In this document: positions 59,060-64,000 of the stretch, piece after piece
How positions within the stretch are numbered: the first letter of the stretch is position 1
Layout: the number at the start of each line of letters is the position of its first letter
From: Brachyhypopomus gauderio
Taxonomy: Eukaryota; Chordata; Actinopteri; Gymnotiformes; Hypopomidae
Direction of reading: 5' to 3'
Assembly: GCF_052324685.1 (NCBI RefSeq)
Contig: NC_135218.1
Span: 20,024,197-20,088,196, forward strand
DNA: 64,000 bases
Notes under the pieces: generated by a model
Told to the model about the DNA's origin: nothing
The model's database searches: none
The model's input: the letters and a program-made list of their open reading frames with translations, nothing else
Program-made: the position numbers and the translations under genes

Positions 59060-59370
59060 GGAACACACCCTTCTAACTTTAACACCGTCTAACCCTAATA
59101 CACCCTTCTAACCCTAACACCGTCTAACCCTAATACACCCTTCTAACCCTAACACCGTCTAACCCTAATACAGCCTTCTAACCCTAACACCGTCTAACCC
59201 TAATACAGCCTTCTAACCCTAACACCGTCTAACCATAACAAAGCCCAACTCTAACACTGTCTAAACCTAACACACCCTTCTAACCCTAACACCGTCTAAC
59301 CCTAATACACCCTTCTAACCCTAATACCGTCTAACCATAACAAAGCCCAACCCTAACACTGTGTAACCCT
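59060..59370. repeat. about 35-bp CCCTAA-containing minisatellite
   Basis: Copies of CTTCTAACCCTAACACCGTC followed by TAACCCTAATACA. Confidence 0.88.
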
Positions 59371-59654
59371 AGCAGGAGGCCTGTCTGCTGGGGGGCCATC
59401 TGCTGGGGCCCTGTCTGGTGGTAAGAGTGACGAGGAGCACAACCCAGAAGAGCACACACCGTCACAGGACACGCCATCACACACACACACACAAACCTGT
59501 ACTCTTATTCATACATATATATACAGGTGTCTTATAGTCAGCCACCACTGCCCCTGCCCTCCAGGGTCAATTGGACCCTAGTAATAAGTTGAATGAGCCA
59601 CTACAACAGCTCACAAAGTTCAGCTACCAGACAAAGATGAAGGAAAGTAGAGAG

Positions 59655-59765
59655 TAGGCACTGGAGGACCAGAGCACTGCAGCACTGGAGGATCAGAGCA
59701 CCAGAGCACTGGAGGACCAGAGCACTGCAGCACTGGAGGACCAGAGCACTGCAGCACTGGAGCAG
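59655..59765. repeat. 24-36-bp minisatellite
   Basis: Copies of CACTGGAGGACCAGAGCACT with GCAG spacers. Confidence 0.8.
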
Positions 59766-60445
59766 GGTGCAAAGACATGGTGAACGAGACAGGGAGGGCA
59801 AAAGGAACATGAGTGAAAGAGAGGACGGGAGCAGGTGCTTCAGTATTCACACACCTGACATTACGGCAGGTAATGGGAAGAGTTGCAGAAGAGTTGCACA
59901 AGCACACTGCTGTCATTTGATAAGCTGAGGCACATCACAATTCTTGTGAACAGCCATATGCTAATGACCACATTTATGATAATTGCCTATGATCTCCCCC
60001 ACTTGTGGCCAAGCACCATATTTGCATTTCATTTACATACATTATAATGCAACGATTTGGTTCAGGGGAATACTGGCAGCTACAGTGAGAGCTAAAGAAT
60101 ACACTGCAGTTATTTCTTGCAAATAATTAAATCGCACATTTCCAATAATGAATTATTTTGTAAACAGTGACGGCAAAGGCTGGATAGATTTGAAAGAATG
60201 AGTCTGTATGAATTTATCCTTGCCAGAGGACCTACAATATTCCAGTGCAGTTAAACTGTTCATTTTGAATTGAGTAGATTTATATAGTGATAGCATTTCT
60301 GAAACATCAGTCACCATACTATTCTCATTTTCATGAGTTCTCATGAATAATCATGAGTGCTTATATAGGAGATAAGAACCTTGAACAGAGAGAGAAGGGA
60401 CAGACACACTCTAAGCCAATCAGAGCTTGGCTCTCTTCATTCATG

Positions 60446-60520
60446 GTTGCCGTGACAACTACAATTGTGCATGCTAGCTGGAATCTGAGTATAAATAGCT
60501 GGAGAGGATGTGCTGTGTGG
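60446..60520 (+). promoter_or_regulatory. candidate core promoter: X-box-like site plus TATA box
   Basis: GTTGCCGTGACAAC (60446-60459) is one base off the RFX X-box pattern. It lies 30 bp upstream of TATAAATA (60490-60497). A start near 60520 would be expected, but no recognisable coding exon follows, so the driven transcript is unknown. Confidence 0.3.
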
Positions 60521-60814
60521 GTAGCTAACCACAGCAGACAGCTGTCACAGCACATTCCAGCAGCTGGGGGTGACAGGATTCAACGCCTGCAAGCACATGA
60601 ACTATGGCCAGGTCAGCAAGGTCAAACTTAATTTTATCTGCAGAAAATGTAACATTAATAATAGTAATAAAACTATATCTATATTTCATTGGCCAAATTG
60701 ACCTGACTTTAATTATAGTGTATAAAGGCAAAGTACTGCAATATTAGATGAACAGAACGGTGTAGGTGAACAGAACGGTGTAAATAAGCACATTCATTTC
60801 CTGTCATGACTCCC

Positions 60815-60975
60815 CCTTTCTCTACCTTTCCCTCTGTTTTTTTGGCTCCATCTTCTTGCCTCATTATCCCTTTTGTTTTCTCATTCTCTCCCCTTTCCTC
60901 TTTCATTCCTCCTCTCTCTTCTCCCACTCCCCCTCTCTCCCCCTCTCCTCTCCTCCCTCTTCCCTCCCTTTTGCA
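60815..60975. repeat. CT-rich polypyrimidine tract
   Basis: Runs of CTCTCCCCCTCTCC and TTTCCTCTTTCATTCC type with very few purines on the + strand. Confidence 0.75.
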
Positions 60976-63486
60976 GGCCACAATAAGGTTGTCATAGAAA
61001 CAGTCCGTCTGAAATAAGAAAGAAAAGTGATTGTAGGGTTGGGGTTAGACTAATAACTCTAACCTTAGAGGGTGAAGTGTATCTTAGTGTTGGTCTGACT
61101 GACAAATCTGAGTCTGTGTTGAGTGGTCATGTATGTTCCATCTGAATAGAAAGTGAGGAAGTGTGTCGTCATCATCTCAGTTTACTCAAACCGAAGGCCC
61201 AGAACAGAAGACTGCACTGTGACCTTGAGAAGAGCCCGTTCTTCTGATCACTGAGAAGCACAGAGGCTATTCTACACACCAGTGCAGGTTCCACAGATGA
61301 CCACACACACTCAATCACCCACACACAATCGTTCACCAAAAGCATCCATCCACACAAGCACTCACACACACACACAGTCATCCTGTAAATTAACTTCTTG
61401 AAAAACAAACTACATAGGCTTGTGTATAGAAGGAAACTCTGACATAGTCTGCTGCACAGAAAGAAACAACTGATTAGAGTGACACTCATTGTGAATTTGA
61501 CAACAGACAATTTGATGATTTTTGGTGACAAGGAAGCCTAATACATTGTGAGGCATGTGGTTATGTTTGAATTTTCTGTTACTGAGTAATACTTGGAAAA
61601 CCATATTTGAAATGTTGCAAAATCTACAATGAAAGTCTTGACATTCTGAGATTCAGCAAATGCATCAGTACTTTTGATAGAAGGTGAAAAGCTTTTCTGT
61701 GTCTTAAGCACTACATTAAAAGTGTAGTGACTTCCAACAGTCAATACACCTTACATATACAAACTACATTTCCTCTGATTATTGTGTTATGGGCTTATGG
61801 GGTTATTGGGTATTATTGGATAAAACAGATAGTACCAGCCAATGATTTGATTGGTGAGGTATTTGTTTTTAGTGAGGGAAGGAGTATGGACCTCACTCTT
61901 CTACAGCCTGACTAGCGTTTCTGGTGTCTGAAAGGTGATGGCGGGTGGTAGTGGGTAATTCACAGTGCAACTGCGTGAAGACAGGAGGCTCGAGACACAT
62001 TGGGGAAGCAATCAGGAAAACCTGCTGCTGTGATCATCTCATCTTTTTGAGAGATCATTTGTAAAGAGGTTCTGTCCCCGCCTTCTAGTTCTCTGAACCT
62101 CCATCAATTGACAGATGATCCACTCCATTAATAGCATTATATCAATTTTACCTACAAAACAAACCCATCCTCACCACTTAACTGAATAAACTAGCTAAGC
62201 CCTAAGGTTCTTGATATGGCTAAGTCTCATCCCCTCCCTAAAACAGGATCCAAACACAAACGCAGAAGTGTTGACACACTTCCATCTTTGGAAAACCATC
62301 AGTGGGATGCAGTTAGAAGTGTTAGTAACTCCAGTAGAAACTTCACGAAGGGAAGTGTTTGCAAATATGCCATAGGTGTGGGAGCTGTGACAGACACACC
62401 TCTCCAGGTAACTCAGCAGACGGTACCTCTTACCACAAATTCTAAAAGAAGCAGGTCAACATTTTAACCCAGTGCAGTGTGGAGAGAGAAGGCATACAAC
62501 AAAGACACCTCATGCACGGTGACATCCCATTATTTAAGTATTCAGGCAAAAAACAACAGCACCATCTTCTGGCCGAGCAACACCACTTCAGCAAGTTTAA
62601 ACATGAAAAACTTGAGACCACTTTTTAATTTATTTTTATTGAAAATTAAAGCACGATATATTGAGCTAACTTCAGTCATGATGTCACTGCAGTGAAAAGG
62701 ACTGGGACATGGCCCCATCACTGCAGTGAAAAGGACTGGGACACCTTCAGGCTTACATCCTCTGTGAGGTTAGTATAAACCAAACTAAATTAAAATGGCA
62801 CTGCACAGTGTTGAGGAGGAGCAGGTAATGTGAGAGAGGAGCGAAACTGGATCACAAAAGAAAAAAACCAAAACCACCCCTTCCCACATGTTCACTATGG
62901 TCCTTTCAAGCAAGAACATGCATCCCAACCCATGGGAATTAATACAAAACATTACAGGATTATACCAGTAGTGAGGCAACCAGCTAACAATAATTTGTAA
63001 TGACCAAAGAGAAATGGAAAGCCATAAACTAAATCTCTGGACCTCTGAATCCAAACTGTTGCTTGATAATACAAATAATATTTACGTTTTTAATAAAGAT
63101 GAAACCTCATCCTTTTCTAAATATCACTGCGTATTTTTTTAGGTCAGTAAAAATAGGTTATCCAGACGGAGGTGATTCTGATTCCACACGCTGGTCTGAC
63201 ATCGCAGGACCAGGACTTCATAATGAAACCAAGGCCTTATACACACACATATAAGGAAACAAACAGACTGAAGTGATGGAACTTGCACACAGAGCCCTGT
63301 GACTGTCAAGGCTATAGGTGCAGTGCTCCAAATCTCAAACCTTCAGCATCCTTAACCAATATGCATGAAAAACCTTTACACACTGAAATAACCACATGGG
63401 TTTAAACAAGGGCTTCAATTACTGAGCAGTCTGTTCTCACAGGATGATAATGTCTCGCAGGTCCAATTCTGTAGATCACCATGAAG

Positions 63487-63492
63487 TTTATT
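63487..63492 (-). terminator. ssb: candidate ssb polyadenylation signal
   Basis: TTTATT on the + strand (AATAAA on the gene strand) lies 109 bp after the ssb stop codon. Confidence 0.5.
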
Positions 63493-63600
63493 ATAGGCCA
63501 CCTTAGTTGTCTTGGTGTCTGAGTTCCTTGTCTGATCTAAGAGGGTTATTTACAGCACAGGAGGACAATAGGCCTTGGCCTAGCAGGCGTCTGCCTTGGC

Positions 63601-63941
63601 CTAGGAGGCGTCTTCCTTGGCCAGCTTCGAGGCTGGACCCTCTGTGTCCGTCCCGTTTGACTCCAGGACTCTCTTCTTCGATGCAGCAGGTTCTGCGACA
63701 GCAAGAAAACGAGTATCTGGTGAGTATTGAACAGGAGGTCGACGCTGACGGATATCAGTTAAGATTCAGAGTGGGACGGAGACCTCTGCCTCACCTGCTT
63801 CATCACCCTCAGCTCCACCATCATCATCGTCGTCATCACTGCTAAACTTGGTTTTCTTGCCCTGGAACTGCTGCGGTTCTCCTCCACCTCTGTCCCGACG
63901 GCCACCACGACCCCGACCCCGCCCGCGACCCCTATGACCAC
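63601..63941 (-). CDS. ssb: La protein (small RNA-binding exonuclease protection factor), last two coding exons
   Basis: La binds the UUU-OH 3' ends of new pol III transcripts in the nucleus and protects them. Two exons are inside the window: 63795-63941 and 63601-63692. The first encodes a Gly/Arg-rich run (GGHRGRGRGRGRGGRRDRGG), then QQFQGKKTKFSSDDDDDD. FQGKKTKF followed by an acidic patch is the diagnostic C-terminal motif of vertebrate La. The last exon encodes EPAASKKRVLESNG and ends KLAKEDAS-stop, with a basic KKR that may be part of the nuclear targeting signal. Phases join (G carried over to GAA). The La motif and RRM domains must lie to the right of the window. Confidence 0.9.
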
Positions 63942-64000
63942 CTGCCACAGGAGAGCACACAAACAGGGAGCTGAGCAGAGTGCAATCAACAGACTCAGGT

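Larger units (their letters stand above)
51600..63480. other. erich2-ssb intergenic region
   Basis: I see no exon of a known gene in this stretch. It holds minisatellites at 53545-53870, 55950-56250, 58055-58365, 59060-59370 and 59655-59765, a polypurine tract at 55395-55872, GA-rich sequence at 54265-54330 and 58490-58610, a CT-rich run at 60815-60975 and a promoter-like site at 60446-60497. A stretch at about 54595-54950 looks like a dispersed repeat, but I could not define its ends. The rest is unremarkable AT-rich DNA. Confidence 0.6.

Noticed and set aside
60353..60631. 92-codon frame across the TATA/X-box site
   Set aside because: It starts upstream of the proposed promoter and has no recognisable domain.
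62216..62467. 83-codon Ser/Lys-rich frame
   Set aside because: No homology recognised, no splice context, and AT-rich surroundings; likely chance.

Overview
The window is vertebrate genomic DNA, almost certainly from a teleost (ray-finned) fish. It has intron-rich genes with GT-AG splice sites, very dense CA/GT microsatellites and minisatellites, and fish-type Tc1, hAT, LINE, SINE and LTR elements. I cannot fix the species. The genes were rebuilt exon by exon from translated similarity to families I know; no database was searched.

Gene layout, left to right. (1) tlk1 on the + strand, 2056-12597, a nuclear Ser/Thr kinase of chromatin assembly; the 5'-most exon is missing. (2) gorasp2 on the - strand, 14285-19604, a Golgi stacking protein, complete in ten coding exons and convergent with tlk1. 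(3) gad1 on the - strand, 22441-34186, GABA-synthesising glutamate decarboxylase 67, fourteen coding exons that join in frame to 561 residues. (4) erich2 on the - strand, about 45122-50870, an acidic glutamate-rich protein whose 3' exons are clear and 5' exons tentative. (5) ssb (La autoantigen) on the - strand at the right edge, only the last two coding exons. From general knowledge, human chromosome 2q31 has the same order and relative orientation (SSB...ERICH2-GAD1-GORASP2-TLK1). Here the human intervening genes METTL5, UBR3, MYO3B and SP5 are not seen in the roughly 12.5 kb between erich2 and ssb.

Between and inside genes: 1-960 is a 32-bp minisatellite followed by a hAT element (979-1952). 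The gad1 introns hold a hAT element with a broken BED finger, a dead Tc1-like transposase, a hAT MITE, a solo LTR and long TG-rich arrays. About 33.85-40.55 kb, around and upstream of the gad1 promoter, is CpG-rich and mostly poor in interspersed repeats, like a methylation-free developmental valley; it contains a foldback element and an orphan 107-codon ORF with a signal-peptide-like start. 41332-45046 is a decayed LTR retrotransposon containing a nested MITE and a nested LINE. 51.3-63.4 kb is intergenic: minisatellites, a 470-bp polypurine tract and one promoter-like TATA plus X-box site.

The genes do not form a pathway: tlk1 (chromatin), gorasp2 (Golgi), gad1 (neurotransmitter synthesis), erich2 (unknown) and ssb (RNA 3'-end chaperone) are neighbours by ancestry. 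The most notable points are splice-site architecture in tlk1 (an in-frame exon bracketed by complementary TG and AC tracts, and a tandemly repeated 5' splice site), several transposons with intact target-site duplications sitting inside minisatellites, the gad1 CpG valley, and the gene loss or rearrangement between erich2 and ssb.
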